Positions 44,026 through 53,691 of a DNA stretch of 64,000 nucleotides are shown here, in pieces. Numbering within the stretch: the stretch's first letter is position 1; every line of letters begins with the position of its first letter. A program made the position numbers and the translations under genes. Under the pieces are notes generated by a model, which did no database searches, was not told where the DNA came from, and saw only the letters and a list, made by a program, of their open reading frames with translations. This DNA is from Curtobacterium sp. MCJR17_020. GTDB lineage: Bacteria; Actinomycetota; Actinomycetes; Actinomycetales; Microbacteriaceae. Where the stretch lies: positions 3,534,001 through 3,598,000 of the forward strand of contig NZ_CP126260.1 in NCBI RefSeq assembly GCF_003234365.2. Reading direction: 5' to 3'.

Positions 44026-45015
44026 ATGACCGTCCGATCGCTCTCCACCGCCGTCGAGGCCAGGATCGACCGTGCCGCCCGCCGACTGCTCGACGCCGGG
44101 CACCAGCCGCACCGGCCCGTCCGGCTGTTCGTCACCGAGTTCCTGGTGTTCGGCGCGAAGCAGGCGTGGGCGTGCGCGTTCGGGGCACTGCTGCTCGGTT
44201 CGATGGCCGTGGCCTCGCTGACCGTGCCGGCGGCGTTCCGGAACGACGCGCTGACCGTCGTGGCGGTGCTGCTGCAGCTCGGCATGCTCGTGTTCGGGCT
44301 CGAGACCGTGCGGGAACTCCGGGTCGTCCTGCTCTTCCACGTCGTCGGCACCGCCATGGAGGTCTTCAAGACGCACATGGGCTCGTGGTCGTACGAACCC
44401 GGCGGGCTGTTCGTGATCGCCGGGGTTCCGCTGTTCTCCGGGTTCATGTACGGCGCGGTCGGGTCGTACATGGTCCGCGTGTACCGCCTGTTCGACCTGC
44501 GGTTCGACCGGTACCCGCGGCAGTGGCTGCTCGCCGTCGTCGCTGCCGGCGTGTACCTGAACTTCTTCGGGCACCACTTCCTGCCCGACGCCCGCTGGGT
44601 CCTGCTCGCACTCGTCGTGCTGCTCTTCGCCCGCACGACCATGCACGTCCGGATCCACCGAGCGACGATGCGCATGCCGGTGCTCGTCGCCATGGGACTC
44701 GTCGCCGTGTTCATCTGGTTCGCCGAGAACGTCGCGACCTGGGCCGGAGCCTGGAGCTACCCCGCGCAGCTCGCCGTCTGGCACCCGGTGGCCCCGACGA
44801 AGATCGTCGCGTGGTTCCTGCTCATGACGATCTCGGTCGCGCTCGTCACCTGGCTCTACCCGGCGCTGCCGTCCGGCTCGGCGCGTTGGACGGCGGACTC
44901 TCGACGACTTCGAGGCGCGCGCGCAGCGGGTGCCCATAGGCTGCCGTCGTCAGGGCCTCCGGGCCCGCGTCCGCTCGCCGCGAATCCTCAGCCTTCCGCG
45001 ACCGAGCGCACCTAG
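44026..45015 (+). CDS. DUF817 membrane protein
   Basis: A 329-residue protein with about eight hydrophobic helices and the DUF817 blocks FLVFGAKQAWACAFGALLLG, MEVFKTHMGSWSYEPGG, SGFMYGAVGSYMVR and TWAGAWSYPAQ. The family is an integral membrane group of unknown function. The last about 45 residues are hydrophilic and unlikely to be conserved. ATG 44026 has no ribosome site; GACCAT six nt upstream suggests a weak leaderless promoter. Confidence 0.88.
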   Translation: MTVRSLSTAVEARIDRAARRLLDAGHQPHRPVRLFVTEFLVFGAKQAWACAFGALLLGSMAVASLTVPAAFRNDALTVVAVLLQLGMLVFGLETVRELRVVLLFHVVGTAMEVFKTHMGSWSYEPGGLFVIAGVPLFSGFMYGAVGSYMVRVYRLFDLRFDRYPRQWLLAVVAAGVYLNFFGHHFLPDARWVLLALVVLLFARTTMHVRIHRATMRMPVLVAMGLVAVFIWFAENVATWAGAWSYPAQLAVWHPVAPTKIVAWFLLMTISVALVTWLYPALPSGSARWTADSRRLRGARAAGAHRLPSSGPPGPRPLAANPQPSATERT

Positions 45016-45051
45016 GCTGAGAGGACTCATATCTCCTAGGAAGAGGACACC

Positions 45052-45924
45052 ATGGCCTTCAAGCCCGGTTTCGACCAGTCCCCCGCCTTCAACGCCCAGG
45101 GACCCAACACCTGGGGCGGGCGCGGCGCTGGTCAGCAGCAGGCCGGCTGGGGACAGACCCCGCAGCAGGCACAGGGCGGGATGACCCCCGAGCAGCTGCA
45201 GTACATGTACGACCGCCCGGCGGCATCGACGGTCGACACCGACCGCATGTCGTACGAGGACACCATCGTCAAGACGCTGCTCGCCTTCGGCGTGCTGCTC
45301 GTCGGTGCGGTGGCCGGTTGGAACCTGCCCCCGATCGTGTGGATCGTCGGCGCGATCGTCGGGTTCGTCCTGGCGCTCGTGAACACCTTCAAGAAGAAGC
45401 CGTCGCCGGGTCTGATCCTGACGTACGCGTTCTTCGAGGGGCTCTTCGTCGGCGGGATCTCGAACTTCTTCGAGTACAACTTCACGCAGACTGGCGGCAT
45501 CGTCGCCCAGGCCGTGTTCGGCACCCTCGGGGTGTTCGCGGTCACGCTGCTCCTGTTCCTGTCGGGCAAGGTCCGTGCGACCCCGAAGGCCACCCGCTTC
45601 TTCCTCATCGCGATTGTCGGGTACATGGCGTTCTCGCTCGTGAACCTCGTCCTGATGTGGACCGGTGTGACCCAGAGCGCCTTCGGCCTCATGGGTGTGA
45701 CGTTGTTCGGTATCCCGCTCGGCGTCCTCATCGGCATCTTCGTCGTGGTCATGGCGGCGTACTCGCTGATCCTCGACTTCGACCAGATCAAGACCGGTGT
45801 CCAGCGCGGCGCCCCGAAGATCTACGCGTGGACCGCCGCGTTCGGCCTCATCGTGACGCTCGTCTGGCTGTACCTCGAGATCCTGCGCATCCTCGCCATC
45901 GTCGCGAGCAGCGCACGCAACTAG
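45052..45924 (+). CDS. Bax inhibitor-1/YccA family membrane protein
   Basis: A 290-residue protein. A Gly/Gln/Ala-rich soluble N-terminus (about 60 residues) precedes seven hydrophobic helices with family blocks SYEDTIVKTLLAFGVLLVGA, TYAFFEGLFVGGISNFFE and LDFDQIKTGVQRGAPKIYAW. This actinobacterial branch of the BI-1/YccA family is uncharacterised; relatives leak Ca2+ or modulate membrane proteases. ATG 45052 has GGAAGAGG 6 nt upstream, and TAGGCT at 45013-45018 may be its -10. Confidence 0.92.
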   Translation: MAFKPGFDQSPAFNAQGPNTWGGRGAGQQQAGWGQTPQQAQGGMTPEQLQYMYDRPAASTVDTDRMSYEDTIVKTLLAFGVLLVGAVAGWNLPPIVWIVGAIVGFVLALVNTFKKKPSPGLILTYAFFEGLFVGGISNFFEYNFTQTGGIVAQAVFGTLGVFAVTLLLFLSGKVRATPKATRFFLIAIVGYMAFSLVNLVLMWTGVTQSAFGLMGVTLFGIPLGVLIGIFVVVMAAYSLILDFDQIKTGVQRGAPKIYAWTAAFGLIVTLVWLYLEILRILAIVASSARN

Positions 45925-45938
45925 ATCCACCGCGTCCA

Positions 45939-45969
45939 CGAAGGGCCCCGGCACTGCCGGGGCCCTTCG
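45939..45969 (+). terminator. Terminator of the BI-1-like gene
   Basis: CGAAGGGCCCCGGCA and its perfect inverse TGCCGGGGCCCTTCG enclose one base, 15 nt after the stop. It is followed by TCGTTCC. A strong intrinsic terminator stem. Confidence 0.85.
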
Positions 45970-46015
45970 TCGTTCCCGGAGCAGGGTTGTCCTGACTCGA
46001 TTCGACGCTCCGTCC

Positions 46016-46113
46016 GTGCGGCGCCGAGGTTCCACGACATGCCGCCGGTGCGACGCCGAGGTTCCACGGGCGCCCCGGGGGAGGCTCGAGATGCCGAGAT
46101 CTCGGAACCTCGG
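46016..46113. repeat. Intergenic repeat cluster, GCCGAGGTTCC family
   Basis: Two direct copies of a 21-bp unit with core GCCGAGGTTCCACG lie at 46016-46036 and 46048-46068, differing at one base. An inverted partial copy GGAACCTCGG lies at 46104-46113, beside the palindrome CCGAGATCTCGG. Located between two terminators of convergent genes. Confidence 0.8.
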
Positions 46114-46166
46114 GGCACGCACGCACGCACGCGCGCCCGGACGCACGCGCACGGCCCCGGACGCGC

Positions 46167-46199
46167 GGAGGCCCGGCACGCAGGGCGTGCCGGGCCTCC
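46167..46199 (-). terminator. Terminator of guaA
   Basis: GGAGGCCCGGCACGC-AGG-GCGTGCCGGGCCTCC is a 15-bp perfect stem 17 nt beyond the guaA stop on the minus strand. ACGC dinucleotide-type repeats lie just outside it (46115-46135). Confidence 0.85.
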
Positions 46200-46216
46200 G
46201 GTCGTTCAGGGGAGCG

Positions 46217-47797
46217 TCACTCCCACTCGATCGTCCCCGGCGGCTTCGACGTGACGTCGAGCACGACTCGGTTGACGTCGGGCACCTCGTTCGTGATGCG
46301 GTTCGAGATCTTCGCGAGCACGTCGTACGGCAGGCGCGTCCAGTCCGCGGTCATGGCGTCCTCGGACGAGACCGGACGGAGCACGATCGGGTGCCCGTAC
46401 GTGCGGCCGTCACCCTGGACACCCACGGAGCGGACGTCGGCGAGCAGGACGACCGGGCACTGCCAGATCTCCCCGTCGAGGCCCGCTGCGGAGAGTTCCT
46501 CGCGCGCGATCTTGTCGGCGGCACGGAGCAGCTCGAGTCGCTGCTTGTCGACCGAACCCACGATGCGGATGCCGAGCCCCGGTCCGGGGAACGGCTGGCG
46601 GCCGACGATGACCTCGGGCAGACCGAGCTCGCGACCGACGGCGCGGACCTCGTCCTTGAAGAGCGCACGGAGCGGCTCGACGAGTTCGAAGGTCATGTCC
46701 TCGGGCAGGCCGCCCACGTTGTGGTGCGACTTGATGTTCGCAGTACCCGCTCCGCCGCCGGACTCGACGACGTCGGGGTAGAGGGTGCCCTGCACGAGGA
46801 ACTTGACCTCGCCGTCGTCACCGTCCCCACGCGCCTCGAGCACGAGTGCCTCGGCCGCGGCCTCGAACGTGCGGATGAACTCGCGCCCGATGATCTTGCG
46901 CTTCTGCTCGGGGTCGCTCACGCCGGCGAGGGCGTCGAGGAACTGCTGCTCGGCATCGATCGTGATGAGCCGGACACCGGTGGAGGCGACGTAGTCCTCT
47001 TCCACCTGCTTGCGCTCGTCGGCGCGGAGGAGCCCGTGGTCGACGAACACGCAGGTGAGCTGGTCACCGACGGCCTTGTGCACGATGGCTGCGGCGACGG
47101 CGGAGTCGACACCGCCGGACAGGCCGGCGATCACGCGGTTCGATCCGACCTGGGCCTGGATCCGGGCGACCTGCTCGTCGATGACGTTGCTCGAGTTCCA
47201 GTCGCCGGGCAGACCGGCGGCGCGGTGCAGGAAGTTCTCGAGGACGGCCTGGCCGTGCTCGGAGTGCTTCACCTCGGGGTGCCACTGCACGCCGTAGAGC
47301 TTGCGCTCGTCGGACGCGAAGGCCGCGACGGGGGTCGACGCGCTCGACGCGAGGACCTCGAAGCCCTCGGGGGCCTTCGCCACGGAGTCGCCGTGCGACA
47401 TCCACGTGACCTGGGACCCGGGCTGGCCACCGAGCAGGACGCTGTCGGTCCCGCTGACGTCGACGGACGTCGCGCCGTACTCACGCAGGCCGGTGTTCGC
47501 GACCTCGCCACCGAGGGCGGTCGCCATGGCCTGGAAGCCGTAGCAGATGCCGAGCACGGGGACGCCGAGGTCGAGGATGTCGCCGTCGAGGGACGGTGCA
47601 CCTTCTTCGTACACGGACGACGGCCCACCGGACAGCACGATGGCTGCGGGGTCCTTCGCGCGGATCTCCTCCGCCGTGATGGAGTGCGGGACGATCTCGC
47701 TGTAGACGTTCGCTTCACGGACCCGACGCGCGATGAGCTGCGCGTACTGGGCCCCGAAGTCGACGACGAGGACGGGACGCTGTTCGGTCTCGCTCAC
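46217..47797 (-). CDS. guaA: GMP synthase (glutamine-hydrolysing)
   Basis: A 526-residue two-domain enzyme. The class I amidotransferase domain has [17 protein letters not shown] with the nucleophile Cys and [11 protein letters not shown] with the His-Glu pair. The ATP-pyrophosphatase domain has the P-loop [20 protein letters not shown], and the dimerisation domain follows ([15 protein letters not shown]). It converts XMP, glutamine and ATP to GMP. It overlaps DUF3817 by 4 nt. guaB and guaB3 are in the same window. Confidence 0.97.
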   Translation of the reverse strand: MSETEQRPVLVVDFGAQYAQLIARRVREANVYSEIVPHSITAEEIRAKDPAAIVLSGGPSSVYEEGAPSLDGDILDLGVPVLGICYGFQAMATALGGEVANTGLREYGATSVDVSGTDSVLLGGQPGSQVTWMSHGDSVAKAPEGFEVLASSASTPVAAFASDERKLYGVQWHPEVKHSEHGQAVLENFLHRAAGLPGDWNSSNVIDEQVARIQAQVGSNRVIAGLSGGVDSAVAAAIVHKAVGDQLTCVFVDHGLLRADERKQVEEDYVASTGVRLITIDAEQQFLDALAGVSDPEQKRKIIGREFIRTFEAAAEALVLEARGDGDDGEVKFLVQGTLYPDVVESGGGAGTANIKSHHNVGGLPEDMTFELVEPLRALFKDEVRAVGRELGLPEVIVGRQPFPGPGLGIRIVGSVDKQRLELLRAADKIAREELSAAGLDGEIWQCPVVLLADVRSVGVQGDGRTYGHPIVLRPVSSEDAMTADWTRLPYDVLAKISNRITNEVPDVNRVVLDVTSKPPGTIEWE

Positions 47798-48240
47798 CGA
47801 GCGGCCTCCTTCTCACGCTGCTGGGCAGCGATCAGCTCGTGGTAGGTGTCCATGGCCTTCTGCTGCATGCGGTGTTCGACCACGAAGGACATGAACGGGA
47901 TGATGCCACCGAGGGCGATGAGCAGGAAGCGGGAGGGCTTCCAGCGCATGATGCTCCACAGACGGAAGTCCGTGAAGAGGTAGAGGACGTACAGCCAGCC
48001 GTGCGCGATGAGGATCGCGATCGACAGGTTGAACGTGCCGGGTGCTTCGCCGGCCGTGCCGTTCGGCACGAAGAACGGGCCGTTGCCGAGCTGCATCTCG
48101 AGCTGGAGCGGTGTGTACTTGATGATGACCTCGATCACGAGGGCCAGCAGCAGCACACCGGTGATGTACGCGGAGACGCGGTACCACTTCACCGCACCCG
48201 GGATCTTCGGGATGTCGCGGGTTCGGACGGTCAAGGCCAT
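47794..48240 (-). CDS. DUF3817 membrane protein
   Basis: A 148-residue protein with four hydrophobic helices and the DUF3817 blocks [40 protein letters not shown] and [16 protein letters not shown]. Function unknown; the gene sits next to guaA in many actinobacteria. The ATG start follows TAGGCT by 7 nt, so DUF3817-guaA is probably a leaderless operon of its own. Confidence 0.9.
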   Translation of the reverse strand: MALTVRTRDIPKIPGAVKWYRVSAYITGVLLLALVIEVIIKYTPLQLEMQLGNGPFFVPNGTAGEAPGTFNLSIAILIAHGWLYVLYLFTDFRLWSIMRWKPSRFLLIALGGIIPFMSFVVEHRMQQKAMDTYHELIAAQQREKEAAR

Positions 48241-48247
48241 GACGACC

Positions 48248-48253
48248 AGCCTA
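48248..48253 (-). promoter_or_regulatory. -10 box TAGGCT, leaderless start of DUF3817-guaA
   Basis: TAGGCT, 7 nt, ATG 48240 on the minus strand. It overlaps the stop codon of the SURF1 gene. Confidence 0.6.
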
Positions 48254-49030
48254 CCGTCGGTCCGCAAGGGCCCCGTCGACGCTGAGGGCAGCCTCACGCC
48301 GCTCCTCTTCCTCGCGCTCCCAGGCGTCCTTCACGAACCGGTACCAGAGGAACACCGCGAAGCCGGCGAAGACGACCCACTCGATCGCGTAGAACAGGTT
48401 CAGCCAGTCGAACTGGACCTCGCGCGACGGTGCCCGGTCGGCGATGGTGCCGAGGTCGGCGGCCTGCGCGGTGGCACCGTCGGCGACGACGTACCCGAGG
48501 TACATCCGGTCGTCGAACGCCTTCCACGTGTTCACGAAGCGCGCGGGCGCCACGGCGGAGTACTCCGCCTGCTTGTAGGTGTCCTGGTCGGGCGACTCGG
48601 CGGGGTAGTACCGGCCCTGCACCGTGAGCGTCTGCCCGTCCGCCAGGCGGTCACCACCGGCGACGGCGGCCGACCGCTGGTCGGACCACCCGATGACGAC
48701 CGGGAGGCTCGCCCCACCATCCGAGTCCACCAGGTGACCCACGGTCTGGTACGTCCCACCCCCGGTGCGGCCGGTCAGGATCGTGGTGTCACCGGCGACG
48801 AACGTGCCGGTGACGGTGACCCGCTGGCCGGCGATGGTCTCGCTCGCGGGTTCTTCCGGGGCGGTGACCGCCTCGAGCGTCTTGCGGGTCTCGGTGGTCG
48901 CCGGCAGCGGCTTGCCGTTGGCGATGCTCCGCTCCAGCTGCCACTTGCCCAGCCCGGCGAACACCGCCGCGAGCACGAGCGCCAGCAACAGCAGCGCGAT
49001 CCACCTCGGTCGTCGGGCAACGGCCCACAT
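48251..49030 (-). CDS. SURF1 family cytochrome oxidase assembly protein
   Basis: A 259-residue protein with the SURF1 layout: an N-terminal membrane anchor (IALLLLALVLAAVFAGLGKW, with the GxWQLxR motif as GKWQLERS), a periplasmic or extracytoplasmic core (GWSDQ, DDRMYLGYVV) and a C-terminal membrane segment (NLFYAIEWVVFAGFAVFLWY). SURF1 proteins assist haem insertion into aa3-type oxidase. It starts 5 nt after the antiporter stop, so it is in that operon. Confidence 0.92.
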   Translation of the reverse strand: MWAVARRPRWIALLLLALVLAAVFAGLGKWQLERSIANGKPLPATTETRKTLEAVTAPEEPASETIAGQRVTVTGTFVAGDTTILTGRTGGGTYQTVGHLVDSDGGASLPVVIGWSDQRSAAVAGGDRLADGQTLTVQGRYYPAESPDQDTYKQAEYSAVAPARFVNTWKAFDDRMYLGYVVADGATAQAADLGTIADRAPSREVQFDWLNLFYAIEWVVFAGFAVFLWYRFVKDAWEREEEERREAALSVDGALADRR

Positions 49031-49035
49031 CTGTA

Positions 49036-50487
49036 TCAGTACTCCGGATCGCGCTGTCGGACCGGACGCTCGGGGCGCTCGGTGGGGATCTCGACGGGCG
49101 ACGTGACGGGTTCGTCGGTCGCCTCCGGTGACCCATTCTCCTGCTCGTCCCTGCCAGCGGCCTCCACGAGCGCGAACTCCTCCGCGAACTGGCGGTCCCG
49201 CTCGGCACGTCGGACGGCTGCGGCGGACGCTGCTTCGGCTTCCTCGGCCTCAGCCGCCTCGGCGGCGGCAGCCGCGGCGACCGCTCGGCGGCCGCCGAGT
49301 CGCCCGCGCAGGCGGGCGAGGCGGGCGGGGCGCACCACGAGGCGGCCGATCCGCTCCGAGTTCACCGCGAGCAGCGGCCCGAGGATCGCCATGACGAGGA
49401 CGTAGAGGCCCGCGAAGGCGGTGATCCGGGCCTCCAGTCCGGCGGCAGCCGAGAGCGTCGCGAGGATCAGCGCGAATTCGCCACGGTTCACCAGGATGAC
49501 GGCGGTGTTGATCCCCTGCTGGACGTTGAACCCGTTCATGCGCGCGACGATCTGCCCGGCGACCGCGTTGAGCACGACCGTCATGCCGATCGCACCGAGG
49601 ACCGGCCAGAGCACCTCGCCGAAGGTCGACAGGTCGAGGCCGAGGCCGAAGTTCACGAAGAAGAACGCGGCGAAGACGTCGCGCATCGGCAGTGCGAGCT
49701 GCTCGATGCGGTCGCGGTACCGGGTGGCGCCGCAGAGCAGACCGATGACGAACGCGCCGATGGCGTCGGTGACGCCGAGCAGGTCGCCGATGCCACCGAA
49801 CATGACGGCGAGCCCGAAGAACAGCACCGTGAACAGTTCGTCGTCACGCGTCGCGAAGATCTTCGAGACCCACTTGCCGGCGAACCGGGCGAGCGTGAAC
49901 ATCACGATGAGGAAGCCGAACGCGAGCGCGAGCTTGCCGACGACCGCCCAGGCGTTGGTGTCGCCGGACAGCACGACGGACACGATCGCCAGGTAGATGG
50001 CGATGAAGACGTCCTCGATGACCGTGACGCCCAGGATCATCGGGGTCTCGTCGTTCGCGAGTCGTCGCAGCTCGATGAGGAGCTTCGTGACGATCGCGCT
50101 CGACGAGGTGGCCGTCATGCCGGCGATGATCAGGGCTTCCCGGGTGCCCCAGCCGAGCGAGAACCCGAACGCGAACCCGACTCCCATGTTGATGACGACG
50201 TAGGTGCCGCCCGACACGAGGAGTTTGCCGGCGTTGCCGTAGAACTCCTCTTGGTCGAACTCCAACCCGAGGTTGAACAGCAGCAGGATGAGCCCGAACG
50301 TCGCGATGAGCTCGATCGTGTGCGACTCGACGTTCAGGCCGATCCACGGCGTGTGCGGACTCGCGATGAGCCCGACGATCATGTAGATCGGGATCGCCGG
50401 CAGACCGATGGTCTTGCCGAGCCGCCCGAGCACGTAGGCGATGACGAACAGCACACCGATGGTGAGCAGTTCACCGCCCAGGTGCAT
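49036..50487 (-). CDS. CPA2-type cation:proton antiporter (KefB-like)
   Basis: A 483-residue protein with about 12 hydrophobic helices in the first 390 residues and CPA2 blocks ATFGLILLLFNLGLEFDQEE, MTATSSSAIVTKLLIELRR and FFVNFGLGLDLSTFGEV. The C-terminal 90 residues are a charged Glu/Ala/Arg-rich cytoplasmic tail without a TrkA-N domain. It starts 3 nt after the gene for its regulatory subunit, together forming a two-component K+/H+ antiporter like KhtTU. Confidence 0.9.
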   Translation of the reverse strand: MHLGGELLTIGVLFVIAYVLGRLGKTIGLPAIPIYMIVGLIASPHTPWIGLNVESHTIELIATFGLILLLFNLGLEFDQEEFYGNAGKLLVSGGTYVVINMGVGFAFGFSLGWGTREALIIAGMTATSSSAIVTKLLIELRRLANDETPMILGVTVIEDVFIAIYLAIVSVVLSGDTNAWAVVGKLALAFGFLIVMFTLARFAGKWVSKIFATRDDELFTVLFFGLAVMFGGIGDLLGVTDAIGAFVIGLLCGATRYRDRIEQLALPMRDVFAAFFFVNFGLGLDLSTFGEVLWPVLGAIGMTVVLNAVAGQIVARMNGFNVQQGINTAVILVNRGEFALILATLSAAAGLEARITAFAGLYVLVMAILGPLLAVNSERIGRLVVRPARLARLRGRLGGRRAVAAAAAAEAAEAEEAEAASAAAVRRAERDRQFAEEFALVEAAGRDEQENGSPEATDEPVTSPVEIPTERPERPVRQRDPEY

Positions 50488-50490
50488 GCG

Positions 50491-51021
50491 TTAGCTCTTC
50501 CGCGGGGCCTCGGCCGATGCGGCCGCAAGCTCTCCGCTGCGGTAGAAGGAGAAGGCCTTGGCGACCTTCTCGGGGGAACCGGCGACGACGATCGTGTCAC
50601 CGGGGAAGACGACGAAGTCCGGCGAGGGTGCCGGGTTGGCGCTGTCGCCACGGACGACGGCCACGACGGTCAGGCCGATGAAGCCGGAGTCGTGCAGGTC
50701 GCCGAGCGGCTTGCCGGCGATCGCGTCGTCGTAGTCGACCGAGAACCAGTCGATGGACAGCCCGGGGATCTCGTCGAGCTTGTCGAGGCCCTCGGTGATC
50801 CGGGTGCCACCCAGGAGTTCGGCGAGGGTGTGCGCCTCGCCCTCGCTGAGGCGCAGCGAGACCTTCTCGGACTTGTCCGCGCCGTCGGAGACGTCGGCGA
50901 ACGAGATGAGGTCGGAGTGACCCGACCGGTGCGTGATGACACCGCACTTGCCACCGTCGTCGGTGTAGAAGCTGTGCAGCACGCCGACTCCGGGGAGTTT
51001 GACGCGATGGACGTCGACCAT
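50491..51021 (-). CDS. Antiporter regulatory subunit with TrkA-C domain
   Basis: A 176-residue cytoplasmic protein. Residues 1-80 are an N-terminal domain (LPGVGVLHSFYTDDGGKCGV). Residues about 90-165 are a TrkA-C (RCK-C) ligand-binding domain (DLHDSGFIGLTVVAVVRGD, FVVFPGDTIVVAGSPEKV). Such subunits gate the antiporter in response to a nucleotide or pH. AAAGGGAG lies 6 nt before ATG 51021 and TATCAT at 51047-51052 may be the -10. Confidence 0.9.
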   Translation of the reverse strand: MVDVHRVKLPGVGVLHSFYTDDGGKCGVITHRSGHSDLISFADVSDGADKSEKVSLRLSEGEAHTLAELLGGTRITEGLDKLDEIPGLSIDWFSVDYDDAIAGKPLGDLHDSGFIGLTVVAVVRGDSANPAPSPDFVVFPGDTIVVAGSPEKVAKAFSFYRSGELAAASAEAPRKS

Positions 51022-51093
51022 GATGGCTCCCTTTTCGAGTACCCCGATGATAACCACCGGGGGTGCCCGGCCATTCCACACCTGCCGGGCCAC

Positions 51094-51099
51094 TATCGT
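51094..51099 (+). promoter_or_regulatory. -10 box TATCGT, leaderless start of gene at 51106
   Basis: TATCGT, then CACCGC, then ATG 51106. It is divergent from the antiporter operon. Confidence 0.6.
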
Positions 51100-51105
51100 C
51101 ACCGC

Positions 51106-51606
51106 ATGGGGAGAACTCGGATCGTCGTCGGGGTCGTCGGGACGCTGGTCGTCACGTTGTACGCGGGGTTGCTGGCGCTCAACGCGCTCGTACTCGATCC
51201 GCTCGGCGCGGTGCCGGGGCTGTCGCTCGGTGCGATCTACGGCCACCTCGACGCGCAGGGGTACCAGGTGCGGGCCGACGTCGTGGCGGTGCTCGTCATC
51301 GCGGCAGTCGGCATCGCGTTGGCGGTCACCGTCCTGATCGTGACGCTGGTCCGGCGGACGACGGCGCACGTCGCCGCCGCCTGGCTGCTGGCGATCGTGG
51401 CCGCCGGCGCCGTCCAGGTGTTCGGTTCCGGGTTCCAGCTCGGGATGGACGTGGCCGACGGCTACGGGATCGGCGGCGGGGACCACACCATCTGGGCCGG
51501 TGTGCTGTACGTCACGAGTCTCGTGGCGCTGCTCGCGATCCCGGTCGTGCTCGTCGTCGGCGAGCGAGGCCGTGGTCGCACCGTGGCGGGGACGCTGGCC
51601 GCCTGA
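51106..51606 (+). CDS. Four-TM membrane protein of unknown function
   Basis: A 166-residue protein with hydrophobic segments at about 6-28, 58-80, 88-106 and 130-152, and an extracytoplasmic loop between the first two containing GAIYGHLDAQGYQ. No family recognised. Convergent with glpD; no terminator hairpin was found in the 133-nt gap. Confidence 0.72.
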   Translation: MGRTRIVVGVVGTLVVTLYAGLLALNALVLDPLGAVPGLSLGAIYGHLDAQGYQVRADVVAVLVIAAVGIALAVTVLIVTLVRRTTAHVAAAWLLAIVAAGAVQVFGSGFQLGMDVADGYGIGGGDHTIWAGVLYVTSLVALLAIPVVLVVGERGRGRTVAGTLAA

Positions 51607-51739
51607 CGGACGCACCACGAGCCTCCCGTCCGGTGTTCGCGGTCGGGGCCCACGCCGCCGGTTCCGGGGCGACGCGCCAGCGGCGTCACGGCCGTGCCGG
51701 TGGGGAGAGGCCCGTGGCCGCGTCCGCAATGCGCAGTCG

Positions 51740-53626
51740 CTACTCCGGCTCGCTCGTCTTCTCCCCCACGACCTGCTCGTCGGACGCCTTCGCGCCCTCG
51801 GCACCGCTGCTGCGGCCGCCACCCACGACGACGTCGTCCTCGTCGAAGCCGAACGCGATGTCCGGTGCCTCGAGCCGCACGCGGTCCGCGCTCTCGTCGT
51901 CGGGCTGCAGCTGCGACTCGCGTTCCGCGGCCACGCGCTTCAGGTAGTTCGACACCTCGTGTTCGGTGGTCTCCTGGTCCCAGCCGAGCACGTCGGCCAT
52001 GAGCTTCGCGGCGACCGGGGCCGCCGACTCACCGCGGTCCCAGGCCTCGATCGAGATGCGGGTGCGGCGGGCGAGGACGTCCTCCAGGTGCAGGGCTCCC
52101 TCGTGCGAGGCTGCGTACACGACCTCGGCGCCGATGTAGTCGTCGGCTCCCGGCAGCGGCTCGGCCAGGGCGGGGTCCTGCTCGACGAGCTGCAGCACCT
52201 CGGTGGCCAGGGTGCCGTAGCGGTTCAGCAGGTGCTCGATGCGGACCTTGTGCACGTTGAAGCTGCGGGCGGTCCGTGCGCGTCGGTTCCACGCGGCTGG
52301 GTAGCCCTCGGCCCCGAGCAGCGGGATGTCCTCGGTCGTCGACGCCGGGATCTTGCCGTCCATCGCGGCGACGGCCTCGTCGATGGCGTCCTTGCCCATC
52401 ACCCGGTAGGTGGTCCACTTGCCGCCGGCGACGACCACGAGCCCGGGCACCGTGTGCGCCACGACGTGCTCGCGGCTGAGCTTCGAGGTCTGGTCGGACT
52501 CCCCCGCCAGCAGGGGACGGAGTCCGGCGTAGACACCCTCGACGTCCTCTCGGGTGAGCGGGACGCGGAGCACCTTGTTGACGTGCTCGAGGATGTAGTC
52601 GATGTCGGCCGCGGTCGCCGCCGGGTGCGCCTTGTCGAGGTACCAGTCGGTGTCGGTCGTGCCCACCAACCAGTGCCGGCCCCACGGGATCACGAACAGC
52701 ACGCTCTTCTCGGTGCGCAGGATCATGCCCATGTTCGACTGGAACCGGTCGCGCGGGATGACCAGGTGCACGCCCTTCGACGCCCGCACCTTGAACTGCC
52801 CGCGGGTGCCGATCATCGCCTGGGTGTCGTCCGTCCAGACGCCCGTGGCGTTCACGACCTGCTTCGCGCGGATCTCGAACCGCTTACCGGTCTGGATGTC
52901 GTGGGCCTGCGCGCCGACCACGCGCTCCCCCACCTTGATGAAGCCCTCGATCCGGATCCGGCTCGCGGCGTGCGCACCGTAGGACGCCGCCGTGCGGACG
53001 AGCGAGGCCACGTAGCGGGCGTCGTCGACCTGGGCGTCGTAGTAGGTCATGCCGCCGACGAAGGCGTCCTTCTTGAGCGACGGCATCGAGCGCAGCACCT
53101 GCGTGCGGCTGAGGTGCCGGTGGTGCGGGACCCCGGGCGGACGACCGCCGGACCAGCTGAACGCGTCGTACATCGCCATGCCGATGCCGATGTAGAACCG
53201 CTCCCACACGCGGTGGTTGAGCGGGTACAGGAAGCGCACCGGCTTCACCAGGTGCGGGGCGATCCGCTGCAGCAGCAGGCCACGTTCGATGAGGGCCTCG
53301 CGCACGAGGCCGAAGTTCAACTGCTCCAGGTAGCGGATGCCGCCGTGCACGAGCTTCGACGAACGGCTCGACGTGCCCGATCCCCAGTCACGGGCCTCGA
53401 CGATGCCGACGGTCAGGCCCCGGGTGACGGCGTCGAGCGCACTGCCCGCACCGACGATGCCGCCGCCCACGACCAGGACGTCGAGCTCCTTCGTCTTGAG
53501 GGTCTCGATCGCCGCCGCGCGTTCGTCGGGGCCGAGCTTGGCCGCGGGGTCGAACCCCGCCCCCGGCACGACGTCGCCAGGACGTCCGGCCGAACTGGTC
53601 TGCTTCGTGGTGCTGGACTTCGCCAT
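51740..53626 (-). CDS. glpD: Glycerol-3-phosphate dehydrogenase (FAD, respiratory)
   Basis: A 628-residue flavoprotein. FAD motif VLVVGGGIVGAGSALDAVTR; signature SSRSSKLVHGGIRYLEQLNF; substrate region FVIPWGRHWLVGTTDTDW; and the C-terminal alpha-GlpO domain with RYGTLATEVL. It oxidises glycerol-3-phosphate to dihydroxyacetone phosphate at the membrane. A strong GGAGG site lies 5 nt before ATG 53626. It is somewhat longer than usual because of polar N- and C-terminal extensions. Confidence 0.95.
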   Translation of the reverse strand: MAKSSTTKQTSSAGRPGDVVPGAGFDPAAKLGPDERAAAIETLKTKELDVLVVGGGIVGAGSALDAVTRGLTVGIVEARDWGSGTSSRSSKLVHGGIRYLEQLNFGLVREALIERGLLLQRIAPHLVKPVRFLYPLNHRVWERFYIGIGMAMYDAFSWSGGRPPGVPHHRHLSRTQVLRSMPSLKKDAFVGGMTYYDAQVDDARYVASLVRTAASYGAHAASRIRIEGFIKVGERVVGAQAHDIQTGKRFEIRAKQVVNATGVWTDDTQAMIGTRGQFKVRASKGVHLVIPRDRFQSNMGMILRTEKSVLFVIPWGRHWLVGTTDTDWYLDKAHPAATAADIDYILEHVNKVLRVPLTREDVEGVYAGLRPLLAGESDQTSKLSREHVVAHTVPGLVVVAGGKWTTYRVMGKDAIDEAVAAMDGKIPASTTEDIPLLGAEGYPAAWNRRARTARSFNVHKVRIEHLLNRYGTLATEVLQLVEQDPALAEPLPGADDYIGAEVVYAASHEGALHLEDVLARRTRISIEAWDRGESAAPVAAKLMADVLGWDQETTEHEVSNYLKRVAAERESQLQPDDESADRVRLEAPDIAFGFDEDDVVVGGGRSSGAEGAKASDEQVVGEKTSEPE

Positions 53627-53691
53627 CGTCGCCTCCGGGTCACGGTCGGCGCCGAAGCGTCACCCGCGTCGGTGCGCGGGTGCCACCAGGA

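Noticed and set aside
46115..46135. ACGC-rich run as a functional repeat
   Set aside because: Short low-complexity tract beside a terminator; nothing beyond simple sequence.
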